In this document: positions 7,201 through 13,995 of the stretch, one piece after another
Layout of the letters: each line of letters opens with the position of its first letter
Numbering within the stretch: the stretch's first letter is position 1
Source: Anaerolineae bacterium
GTDB lineage: Bacteria > Chloroflexota > Anaerolineae > B4-G1
Assembly: GCA_016783285.1 (NCBI GenBank)
Contig: JADHWW010000023.1
Coordinates: forward strand, 1 to 23,779
Direction: 5' to 3'
DNA: 23,779 nucleotides
Translations under genes and position numbers: made by a program
The notes under the pieces: generated by a model
Database searches by the model: none
What the model was told of the DNA's origin: nothing
Seen by the model: the letters and a program-made list of their open reading frames with translations, nothing else

Positions 7201-8162
7201 TCAGAATCCCAATCCCTTCTTCCGCGCCAGTATCCCATCCACCCAGCGCTTTTCGTCGGTGTGGGCAGGATAGAGCGCGGAGAGGGCCTGGGCCAGCCCC
7301 CAGAACCGCGCCTCCTGCCCAACGCCCTCTTCCACCAGGAAGCGACGCAGCGCCTCGCTCCGGCCAGTGGCGAAAAGCAACATGGCCTGGTGCACGCGGT
7401 CGAGGACGGTGGCGCCGTGGGGGGCTGCGCCGAGTTCTTCCGCGCTGCCCTGCTCCTCCGCTACGCCCAACTCGGCCATCTGCTCGAGGAACGACATCTG
7501 CGCATCCGGCTTGCGCTGGCGTGGCGCTCGCGGCTCCTCCTTGCCAAACAGCGCCCGCGTGCGCTCAGCGACGGGCAGCAGGCGGGCCTTGTTCCCCTTG
7601 ATCTCCACCAGGTTGCCCATCCGCTCCAGGTGCGCGCCCAAGCCCTGGGCGATCTTGCGGACGGTGTCGTATTCAAGGATGAAGGAGGTTCGTGGGCCGC
7701 CTGGGTCAGCGCGCGGGCGGTCTCCAGGTAGTGAGGTTCGGTGGAGGCATCCCAGTTGCTAAAGTCGGCGATGAAGTGGAGCATCAAATGACGCAAGAAG
7801 TTGAGGTGGGCAGAATCGGCCGGATCGAGCTGGCCTTCTGGCTGACGCAAGGCTGTCAGTTGACTCCACGTGTACGGGTGGCACAAGTTGGCCACGCTGC
7901 GCTCCTTGGCGGCGGTGAAGGCGAACTCGTGCATCAGCCGGGCGGCGGTCTCGCGAAAGGCCTGGGGACAATGCTCGTCGGCGGGGTCGGGCCACAGAGC
8001 AGCGCAGAGCACGGCCCGGCAGGCGGCCAGCGGTCGCCGCGCCCACCAGATGTGCAGCGTGGAGATGTGCCCGTGCCGGATAGACTTCTCCCGCCGGGCG
8101 TGGGCGGAGATGCGCTTGATGGGCAGGTCTACTTCGATCAACCGTTTGGGGTATGGTGGCAT
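7201..8162 (-). pseudogene. DUF1156 DNA methyltransferase remnant, middle deleted and frameshifted
   Basis: The start is unmistakably DUF1156: [46 protein letters not shown], continuing to [13 protein letters not shown] (about 158 residues, 8162 to about 7690). The C-terminal end of the same family follows in another frame, about 7690 to 7201: [18 protein letters not shown], then VLDRVHQAMLLFATGRSEALRRFLVEEGVG, ending RKKGLGF. Full-length members are usually 900-1000 residues and carry the NPPY-type adenine methyltransferase core between these ends; none of it is present here. The junction at about 7688-7694 shifts the frame, so translation from the start reads out of frame to a stop at 7461 (233 residues). 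Methylation activity must be lost. The remnant lies between helicase/TA genes and the small island genes. Confidence 0.85.
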
Positions 8163-8165
8163 AAC

Positions 8166-8426
8166 CTATGGCTCGCGTTCGACGATCACGTGCGGGCCAA
8201 TGTTCCGGAATACGCACACATCGCCCTCGTAATGAAATGTGAACCGGTAGTTCAAGTCAATGCGTCCTTCCCATACACCGGGTATGCCCTGGACACGCTT
8301 CACACCCAACGAGGGATGCCGTTGGTTTTCCTTGAACAGCATAAACATTTTTGCCGCTTTTGCCTGAATCTCGCGCGGTAACCTGACTGCTGCCTTTTTG
8401 AACCGTTTTGTGCGGACGTATCTCAT
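8166..8426 (-). CDS. RelE/ParE-family toxin
   Basis: An 86-residue protein with the RelE/ParE-like order: a helical start (RTKRFKKAAVRLPREIQAKAAKMFMLF), then HPSLGVKRVQGIPGVWEGRIDLNYRFTF and the final strand CVFRNIGPHVIVE. This superfamily contains ribosome-dependent mRNA interferases and gyrase poisons; which one this is cannot be judged. Its ATG overlaps the TGA of the preceding small gene by 4 bases (ATGA), the usual antitoxin-toxin arrangement. Its stop lies 3 bases before the DUF1156 start codon, so the TA unit and the methyltransferase remnant are probably read together. Confidence 0.8.
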   Translation of the reverse strand: MRYVRTKRFKKAAVRLPREIQAKAAKMFMLFKENQRHPSLGVKRVQGIPGVWEGRIDLNYRFTFHYEGDVCVFRNIGPHVIVEREP

Positions 8427-8710
8427 TGCGGCCAGCCCAGATCATCAATCAATTCTTCCATCGTATCAAAGGTGTCGTAACGTCCGGCTGCCAGGTCGGC
8501 TTCCGCTTCACGCTCACCAGTTTGCCATTCCTCTGTCCAGAACCAGGCCTGGTCTTTGGCAATCGCCAACGCCTCACGCAAATAGTCAGCGAGCACACCA
8601 GCTACATCGGGCGTGATTTCCAGGTTCTCCTGGGCCACGCTAGCCAGTCGAGCCCGGCGCGCTAAGGACTGCACCTTGTCGAGTGCGGGACGTTCCATCA
8701 CTGTGACCAT
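8423..8710 (-). CDS. Antitoxin of the RelE-like pair
   Basis: A 95-residue protein encoded directly upstream of, and overlapping by 4 bases with, the RelE-like gene. The C-terminal part AWFWTEEWQTGEREAEADLAAGRYDTFDTMEELIDDLG is the acidic, helix-forming tail typical of antitoxins that wrap their toxin. The N-terminal part (LARRARLASVAQENLEITPDVAGVLADYLREALAIAKD) shows no clear DNA-binding motif by eye. A second ATG at 8698 could be the true start; the first has AAAGG about 10 bases upstream. The toxin-neutralising role is inferred from sequence style and position. Confidence 0.75.
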   Translation of the reverse strand: MVTVMERPALDKVQSLARRARLASVAQENLEITPDVAGVLADYLREALAIAKDQAWFWTEEWQTGEREAEADLAAGRYDTFDTMEELIDDLGWPQ

Positions 8711-8713
8711 CCT

Positions 8714-8953
8714 TCACCATCCTTTCTCAACTCTTGTGTAAACCTTCTCGACCTTTAACACCATCCCGGCATAGGCCAGGCACGCCTGGATGTCTTCTTG
8801 CGTCAAGCCCGGATAGTTGCGCAGGATTTCCGCTTCGGCCCATCCTTGCGCCAATAGATCAATAATGAATTCCACAGCGAGGCGTGTGCCCTTTACGACA
8901 GGTTTCCCCACGAGAATTCCTGGGTCAATCACGATTCGGTCTTGCCTATTCAT
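8714..8953 (-). CDS. DUF433 domain protein (antitoxin-like)
   Basis: A 79-residue DUF433 protein with the family pattern RIVIDPGILVGKPVVKGTRLAVEFIIDLLAQGWAEAEILRNYPGLTQEDIQACLAYA, a small winged-helix-like DNA-binding fold. DUF433 proteins usually accompany a DUF5615/PIN-like toxin; none is present here, and the gene is followed 3 bases later by a different antitoxin-toxin pair. The ATG at 8953 is chosen over the open-frame start at 8968 because GGGAGG lies at 8961-8966 and the family consensus begins there. It may autoregulate the three-gene unit; that is inference. Confidence 0.8.
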   Translation of the reverse strand: MNRQDRIVIDPGILVGKPVVKGTRLAVEFIIDLLAQGWAEAEILRNYPGLTQEDIQACLAYAGMVLKVEKVYTRVEKGW

Positions 8954-8977
8954 GCGCGCACCTCCCACTCAATTGCT

Positions 8978-8994
8978 ATTATAATCACATTATA
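8978..8994 (-). promoter_or_regulatory. Twin TATAAT boxes upstream of the TA cluster
   Basis: Two perfect minus-strand TATAAT hexamers lie at 8989-8994 and 8978-8983, 11 bases apart. They are 25-40 bases upstream of the DUF433 start. No good -35 was found at 17 bases for either; TTGATG lies 11 bases before the second. Promoter role is plausible but not firm. Confidence 0.4.
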
Positions 8995-9017
8995 CATCAA
9001 GATACCATTCCGTGTAG

Positions 9018-12000
9018 TCAGTCGAGCTTCATACACTTGCGCGCCTTCCTCAGCAACTCGACCAAAATCCCCAAATCGTCCAGCATGGCGTGCTGGCGGA
9101 CATATTCAGCCAGCATCACCTTGTAGTCGTAGGTCTGGCCGTCCCGCTCCACCGGTTTGCCGACGATAACGTACTTGACCACCTCTCTCCGCTGGAACCG
9201 CTCCTCGACCGCGTCGGGATACTGGCGCACGAAGGCCTCGACCAGCGATTGGGGCAGCATATCCTCGATCTCCACGTCCCAACTCTTGCCGCCCTTGTCC
9301 CGATAGTTCTTGCGCTCCAATAGAAAGAAGTGGCGATTCTTCTGCGCGCCAAAGCGATGCATCGCCTCGGCGGCCATCCGTCCGGCGTCGTCGCCGTCTA
9401 GGATGACTACGAAGCGGATGCCCTGGGCTTCCAATGCCTGCAACACGCCAAAGTCCGGCCCCAAACGCTTGGTGCCCCGCCCGGCCGCCACCCGCACCGC
9501 GCCACCTTCCAGCAGGTCCACGCCGTGTGTTTCCCGGTAGCGCTCGGCGGCCAGTTCCAGGTAGAGCCTGTCGGTCAGTCCTTCTACCAGGATGTTGTAT
9601 TGGCCCAGGTCGGCCAGGCGGCTATCCCAGTATTCCCGGAAGGCCTGGTCCACCAGCGCGTCGGGGCTGCGCTGCCGCTCTGCCTCGGCGACGAGGGCCT
9701 GGGGGCCAATGTGGAAGTGCGACACCTGGCCCAGCGGCTGCCAGCCCAGTTGGGCCGGGTTGCGGATGATGTGCAGTTCCGGATCGGCGGTGCAATTAAA
9801 GACGACGTAGAGCCAGTAATCGCGCTTGAGCCGCTGCGCCTTGAGATACTCGTTGTTGGAAAGCAACACCTCGCCGACGCCGGCCCGGCCCTTCACATTG
9901 ATGAAGCGCACCTCTACAAATGACTCCGGGTCGTGGGGATGGGGATGGCGTGAGATCAGATCAAAACCCCGCTTCTCGGCCTCTACGCTCTGCACCACGC
10001 AGCCACGGTCTTGTTCGTAGTGGATCACAAACTCGACGGCGAAACGCTCAATCTCGGCGCCACTGGTCATCGTCGCCATCTCGGGCAACTCTCGCTCTGG
10101 ATGCGGCAGCACCCAGGCCCGTCCCAGGCGCTGGATATCGCCGATAGTAAAATGGCTCTCGCGCGTCAGTTCGGCGCGGCGGGTCTCCAGCCGGTTGTTC
10201 AATTCGTCCAGGTGGGCCTCGGCCAGGGCGACGTTCCCGGCCAGGCCAGCCGGCGCGTCAGGTCGCTGTTGGCGCACGATCAGGTCAGCCAGTTGCATGT
10301 TCTGGCGATGGATCAACTCGTTCAGAGAAATCTCGACGTGGCGGCCGATGGTCGCCAGTTCCCGCTCGCGCTCCTCCGTGACCTGGGCCACGAGCGGCTG
10401 CAATGCCTGCTTGACCAACGCTCGCTCCACATCGTCGAGGCCGGGCAAGTTCGCATCATCGGGCAGATCCTGAACGTGCTCAAGAGTCGCTGGGACCAGG
10501 TCGAAAAAGATGGTCGGCTGGCGTATCGCAGCCGTGCCGTCACCCCCGGTCTGCATCACAAAGATGCGGCGGTGAAGCGTCCGCCCCCGGCCGTCCTTGA
10601 CTGAGGCAGCGAAGACGTCGAGCCGGTAGGGTTCTTGCGCGTTCAGGTCAAAGAAAATCACGCCTCTGTGCAGGTCGTCGGCCACCAGTTCGGCCACGTA
10701 CTCGCGTATGGTCTCAAACAGCGGGTGTCCGGGCGTTGCCCATTCCAGGGTTGGATCTTGTTTCAACAACTCTTTGTCAAAGACGATCTGCTTGTACTCG
10801 CGGCCCAGCCGGCCAAACATCTTTTCCTGTCGTTCGCCGATAGGCAAGAGATGGCGGGGAACGCGCCCGATGCAATAAACGTGGCTGTCTCTGGCGACCG
10901 GTCGAGGCGATATCCCGGCCAACGGGGCGGCCCTGAGGAAGAAATCCTCGATGACTTCCGGCACCAGCCCTCGCTCGCGGGCCTCGGCCGATTTGCCGGT
11001 GATGATGGCCATATTCAGCTCGCGTTTAGCCAGCCCCTCCAGCGTCGATTCCGTGATGGCCCGGAAGCGCTCCGGGTTGACCTCCTCCACGATGCGCGCC
11101 TCGATGCTGGGCACGTTGGTGCGCTGAACGTACATCTCGCGGAACAGCCGCTCCAGCCGGTTGGCGGGAAAGATCTCGCCGCCGACGTCAAAGACCTGGT
11201 CGGCGCCGAGTTCCTTGCGGATCTCGCGCAGCCGTTCCAGCAGCCGGTTGAGCACCCGGCCCTCGCGGGTATTGACCGCCACAAAGTTATAGATCAGGCA
11301 ATCGTGCTCCTGGCCGTAACGATGGATGCGGCCCATACGCTGCTCCAGCCGCACCGGGTTCCAGGGGATGTCATAGTTGATCATGAACCAGCAGAACTGG
11401 AGGTTGATGCCCTCGCCGGCGGCCTCGGTGGCCACCATCACCTGCACTTGCTCCTTGAACTCGCGCTCGGCGTAGATACGGGTGCCGGGCCTGTCCCTGT
11501 CGCCGATCTTTAACCCGCCGTGGATCTGCGTGACCGTCAGCCCCCACTCGCGCAACTTGCCATAAGGCCGCTCACCGCGCCCGTCGCCGACCAGGTAGTC
11601 AAGCGTGTCCTTGTGCTCGGTAAAGATGAGCACCTTCATCGAGGAATTGCTAAAGACCTGCTCGTCGGTCAGCAGTTTCTTGAGGCGGGCCAACTTGCTC
11701 TCGACCTCGCGCTGCTCCAGCTCGCGGGCGTGATCAATCAGCTTGCCCAATTGCAGAACGTCCTCGCGCAGCGCCGTCGGGTCAAAGTTGATGGCTGCCT
11801 CTTCAATCTCCTCGATGATGGCCAGCATCTCGTCTTCGGGCAACTCGTCCAGGTCGTCGGGGATGGACATCTGCCGCCGGACATAGTCACGCGGGTCGGC
11901 CAGGATCTTTTGGCGGCGCTTGCGCATCCGCTCCAAAGTACGGCGCACGGCGTAGACACTCGAAGCAAAGCGGCGCTGGAGCATGGCCATGGTGAAGCCC

Positions 12001-13112
12001 AACGCCCGCCCGCGGGCCTTGTTCTCGTCACTGGCGGCGCGGATGGATTGGTCCTCCACGTAGCGTGTCAGCGCATCGTAGAACTCGTACTCGTCGCCGT
12101 CCAGGTCAAAGGCGGCGGTGTGCACCTCGCGCTCGGTGAAGAGCTTTTTGACCACGCCAGTGTCGGGATCAGGGAAAGAGACGAGGGCCTCCTTGGTACG
12201 GCGCAGGTAGAACGGGGCACTGTTGCGCCGCATGGCCTCATTGAGACTGGTCACGTCGCCGTACACGTCGCGGTCGAGCAGGCTGAGGAACAGGGTGAAG
12301 TTCTGGGGATCGCCCTTGTGAGGCGTGGCCGTCATCAGCAGGTAGTGATCGGTCATCTGCGAGAGTTGCTCGCCCAGCCTGTAGGCCAGCGTCTTTTTGG
12401 TCGGGCTGTAGGCGCTCATCTTGTGCGCCTCGTCCACGACGATCAGGTCCCAACGGCTACGCATCAGGCTCTCGTGGGCGTCCTCAATGCGGGAGACCCA
12501 GGAGATGGAGGTGATGACCTGGTCTCGCTCCTGCCAGGGGTTTTGCCCATAGCTGGCCCGCAACACGTCGCCACGGATGATGTCAAATCGCTCGTGGAAC
12601 TTATCCAGCATCTCTCGCTGCCACTGGAAGGAGAGCTTGGCCGGGGTGACGATCAGTGTCCGCTTGACCAGACCACGGGCCTTGAGTTCTTTCAGCAGCA
12701 GACCGGCCATGATCGTCTTGCCCGCACCGGGGTCATCGGCCAGCAGGAAGCGGATGCGCGGCAGCTTGACGAAGTACTCGTAGACGGCCTCCAATTGGTG
12801 GGGCAGAGGGTCAATGCGGGCCACGGATAGGGAGAAGAAGGGATCATACTCGTAGGCCAGGGCCAGCCGGGCCGCTTCGATGCCCAGTTTGAAGTGGCTG
12901 GGATTGCCGTCGAGGGGTTCGTGCTCCGGGGAAATGTCTAACTCGGTCAATTGAGTGGGGGAGAGCACCGGGTCGTAGGATAGCCCCGTATTCAGCCCCC
13001 GGCCGATGAGTTTGAGGGAGTCGCCTAAGGGCACGGTGACGATGACTTCAACCGGCTCAGGTAGGAAGGGGCCTCGCACGATGGCTTTTGGCGGAATGAC
13101 GGGTAAGGACAT
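9018..13112 (-). CDS. SNF2-type helicase with DUF3883 and TOPRIM-like domains
   Basis: A 1364-residue DNA translocase. Numbered from the chosen start, the first RecA-like domain has ADDPGAGKTIMAG (about 125-137), VVDEAHKMS (225-233) and LMTATPHKG (259-267). The second has VLIFTEHKDT, ATEAAGEGINLQF and LEQRMGRIHRYGQ (about 494-601). A long middle region follows, then a DUF3883-type domain (about 1020-1125: EVRFINVKGRAG, LSNNEYLKAQ, YWLYVVFN). The last about 190 residues hold a TOPRIM-like module: ILVEGLTDRLYLEL (about 1174), VVILDGDDAGR (about 1235) and VEIEDML. Helicase plus DUF3883 recurs in DISARM-like and DUF1156 loci; the TOPRIM end is not usual. ATG at 13112 is preferred to 13148 or 13142 because family similarity begins there; none has a clear ribosome-binding site. 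Confidence 0.9.
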   Translation of the reverse strand: MSLPVIPPKAIVRGPFLPEPVEVIVTVPLGDSLKLIGRGLNTGLSYDPVLSPTQLTELDISPEHEPLDGNPSHFKLGIEAARLALAYEYDPFFSLSVARIDPLPHQLEAVYEYFVKLPRIRFLLADDPGAGKTIMAGLLLKELKARGLVKRTLIVTPAKLSFQWQREMLDKFHERFDIIRGDVLRASYGQNPWQERDQVITSISWVSRIEDAHESLMRSRWDLIVVDEAHKMSAYSPTKKTLAYRLGEQLSQMTDHYLLMTATPHKGDPQNFTLFLSLLDRDVYGDVTSLNEAMRRNSAPFYLRRTKEALVSFPDPDTGVVKKLFTEREVHTAAFDLDGDEYEFYDALTRYVEDQSIRAASDENKARGRALGFTMAMLQRRFASSVYAVRRTLERMRKRRQKILADPRDYVRRQMSIPDDLDELPEDEMLAIIEEIEEAAINFDPTALREDVLQLGKLIDHARELEQREVESKLARLKKLLTDEQVFSNSSMKVLIFTEHKDTLDYLVGDGRGERPYGKLREWGLTVTQIHGGLKIGDRDRPGTRIYAEREFKEQVQVMVATEAAGEGINLQFCWFMINYDIPWNPVRLEQRMGRIHRYGQEHDCLIYNFVAVNTREGRVLNRLLERLREIRKELGADQVFDVGGEIFPANRLERLFREMYVQRTNVPSIEARIVEEVNPERFRAITESTLEGLAKRELNMAIITGKSAEARERGLVPEVIEDFFLRAAPLAGISPRPVARDSHVYCIGRVPRHLLPIGERQEKMFGRLGREYKQIVFDKELLKQDPTLEWATPGHPLFETIREYVAELVADDLHRGVIFFDLNAQEPYRLDVFAASVKDGRGRTLHRRIFVMQTGGDGTAAIRQPTIFFDLVPATLEHVQDLPDDANLPGLDDVERALVKQALQPLVAQVTEERERELATIGRHVEISLNELIHRQNMQLADLIVRQQRPDAPAGLAGNVALAEAHLDELNNRLETRRAELTRESHFTIGDIQRLGRAWVLPHPERELPEMATMTSGAEIERFAVEFVIHYEQDRGCVVQSVEAEKRGFDLISRHPHPHDPESFVEVRFINVKGRAGVGEVLLSNNEYLKAQRLKRDYWLYVVFNCTADPELHIIRNPAQLGWQPLGQVSHFHIGPQALVAEAERQRSPDALVDQAFREYWDSRLADLGQYNILVEGLTDRLYLELAAERYRETHGVDLLEGGAVRVAAGRGTKRLGPDFGVLQALEAQGIRFVVILDGDDAGRMAAEAMHRFGAQKNRHFFLLERKNYRDKGGKSWDVEIEDMLPQSLVEAFVRQYPDAVEERFQRREVVKYVIVGKPVERDGQTYDYKVMLAEYVRQHAMLDDLGILVELLRKARKCMKLD

Positions 13113-13149
13113 AGCGGTGGTTCCCGCTTCACAGTTCAACATCCGCATA

Positions 13150-13312
13150 CAGTATGGGGTAGTTTAAGAACTCTCTTTTGACAACACAGGCAGATGAATG
13201 GGACACGGATCAACACAGATTGTACAGATAAACACGGAGAAATCAGTGAAAATCCGTCTGATCTGTGACTATCCGTGTTCCATTTTGAGTTCTTAAATCA
13301 CCCCACAGTATA
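13150..13312. repeat. Large nested inverted repeat, possible non-autonomous element
   Basis: Outer arms at about 13150-13173 and 13287-13312 share TTTAAGAACTC and a GGGGT block. Inner arms (GGGACACGGATCAACACAGAT at 13200-13220; complement of 13261-13281) match well. The left arm carries about 22 extra bases (13174-13198) that the right arm lacks. The ACACGGAT motif belongs to a widespread bacterial intergenic repeat type. It occupies the region where the helicase promoter should be, and no clear promoter was found in it. Confidence 0.65.
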
Positions 13313-13389
13313 GTAGAAACTTGCGCGGAAGTCAATCTATCAATCAGGACGCTTGCTTCAGAAATGGGGGGATTCGTGGCAAAGATAAA

Positions 13390-13419
13390 CGCATCTCCCA
13401 CGGAAGTATGGGAGATGCG
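13390..13419 (-). terminator. Hairpin terminator after the mevalonate operon
   Basis: An 11-bp perfect stem (CGCATCTCCCA/TGGGAGATGCG) with an 8-base loop. Read on the minus strand it is followed by TTTATCTTTG, a moderate T-rich tail, and lies 91 bases beyond the stop of the last operon gene (13510). The remaining 13313-13389 and 13420-13480 bases show nothing recognisable. Confidence 0.65.
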
Positions 13420-13484
13420 CCCGCGTGTGTGTGTTACCCGGTAGAACCGGCTATGATGAACGTATCAGTGGAGTAGACCCAGTA

Positions 13485-13505
13485 GGGCGAGTCTCAGACT
13501 CGCCC
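13485..13505. repeat. 21-bp palindrome at end of DUF35 gene
   Basis: GGGCGAGTC, centre TCA, GACTCGCCC, flanked by GTA and CTAC-type bases. It has the same 9-3-9 geometry as the palindromes at 6415, 13938 and 13962, and ends 5 bases from the stop codon of the DUF35 gene. Confidence 0.75.
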
Positions 13506-13509
13506 CTAC

Positions 13510-13914
13510 TCAGACCACGTGCCCGACGGCTGGCCGGAACTTGTAGCCGTAGACGATCGCGCCAGCATCACCACCCCCTTGCACCTTGCGCGTCACCATC
13601 TCCACCGGCATCCCGACGCGAACGTGATCGGTATCCACGTCGGTCAGTTGCGCGGTGACCATAGGACCTTCCTCCAACTGCACCAGCGCCACAGTGTAGG
13701 GAGCGAACTCCTCGAACCCCCGGGGCGGGTGGTAGACGGTGCTGTAGGAATAGACCTCGCCCCGTCCGCTGAAGACAAACGGCGTCTGGGCTAGCCTCTC
13801 GCACTCCGGGCACACGTCGCGGGGCGGGAAGATCCGCGCACCGCATTTTTCGCATATCTCTCCGACCAGCCGGTAACGTTGTGGTTGAAGCCTCCAATTT
13901 CCTGGTATACTCAT
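13510..13914 (-). CDS. DUF35/OB-fold Zn-ribbon scaffold protein of the thiolase complex
   Basis: A 134-residue protein with an N-terminal rubredoxin-like zinc ribbon (CEKCGARIFPPRDVCPEC, Cys 21, 24, 35, 38) followed by a DUF35 OB-fold (GRGEVYSYSTVYHPP...PYTVALVQLEEGPMVTAQL). In archaea this small protein bridges acetoacetyl-CoA thiolase and HMG-CoA synthase so the CoA intermediate passes between them. Here it is the last gene after those same two enzymes, which strongly suggests the same role. Start: ATG at 13914 with GGGAGG upstream; the longer open frame from 13929 lacks a site. It lies 81 bases after the thiolase, a gap filled by two palindromes, and just before the terminator hairpin. Confidence 0.9.
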   Translation of the reverse strand: MSIPGNWRLQPQRYRLVGEICEKCGARIFPPRDVCPECERLAQTPFVFSGRGEVYSYSTVYHPPRGFEEFAPYTVALVQLEEGPMVTAQLTDVDTDHVRVGMPVEMVTRKVQGGGDAGAIVYGYKFRPAVGHVV

Positions 13915-13937
13915 TGGTAAACCTCCCAAAATAGGTA

Positions 13938-13958
13938 GGGCAATTTGGCAAATTGCCC
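13938..13958. repeat. 21-bp palindrome in thiolase-DUF35 gap (1)
   Basis: GGGCAATTT, centre GGC, AAATTGCCC, preceded by GTA. Perfect 9-bp arms and 3-nt centre, as at 6415. It lies about 24 bases before the DUF35 start codon on the minus strand and just upstream of its ribosome-binding site. Confidence 0.8.
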
Positions 13959-13961
13959 CCG

Positions 13962-13982
13962 GGACAAGTTAGCAACTTGTCC
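13962..13982. repeat. 21-bp palindrome in thiolase-DUF35 gap (2)
   Basis: GGACAAGTT, centre AGC, AACTTGTCC, followed by TAC. It is separated from the previous palindrome by 3 bases, so the two form a tandem double hairpin filling most of the 81-base gap. Confidence 0.8.
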
Positions 13983-13995
13983 TACAACCCGTTTG

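Noticed and set aside
7461..7690. Arg/Ser/Trp-rich tail of the DUF1156 N-terminal frame as a real domain
   Set aside because: It is the out-of-frame reading of the DUF1156 C-terminal coding sequence after the deletion junction; the true frame gives the family's conserved residues.
11520..12830. Open frame of about 436 codons on the plus strand opposite the helicase
   Set aside because: Lies wholly antisense to the helicase motor domains; low-complexity Leu/Gln/Gly-rich translation with no motif.
13390..13419. Possible plus-strand terminator of the same hairpin
   Set aside because: No plus-strand gene ends upstream and the bases after it on the plus strand are GC-rich; the T-rich tail occurs only on the minus strand.
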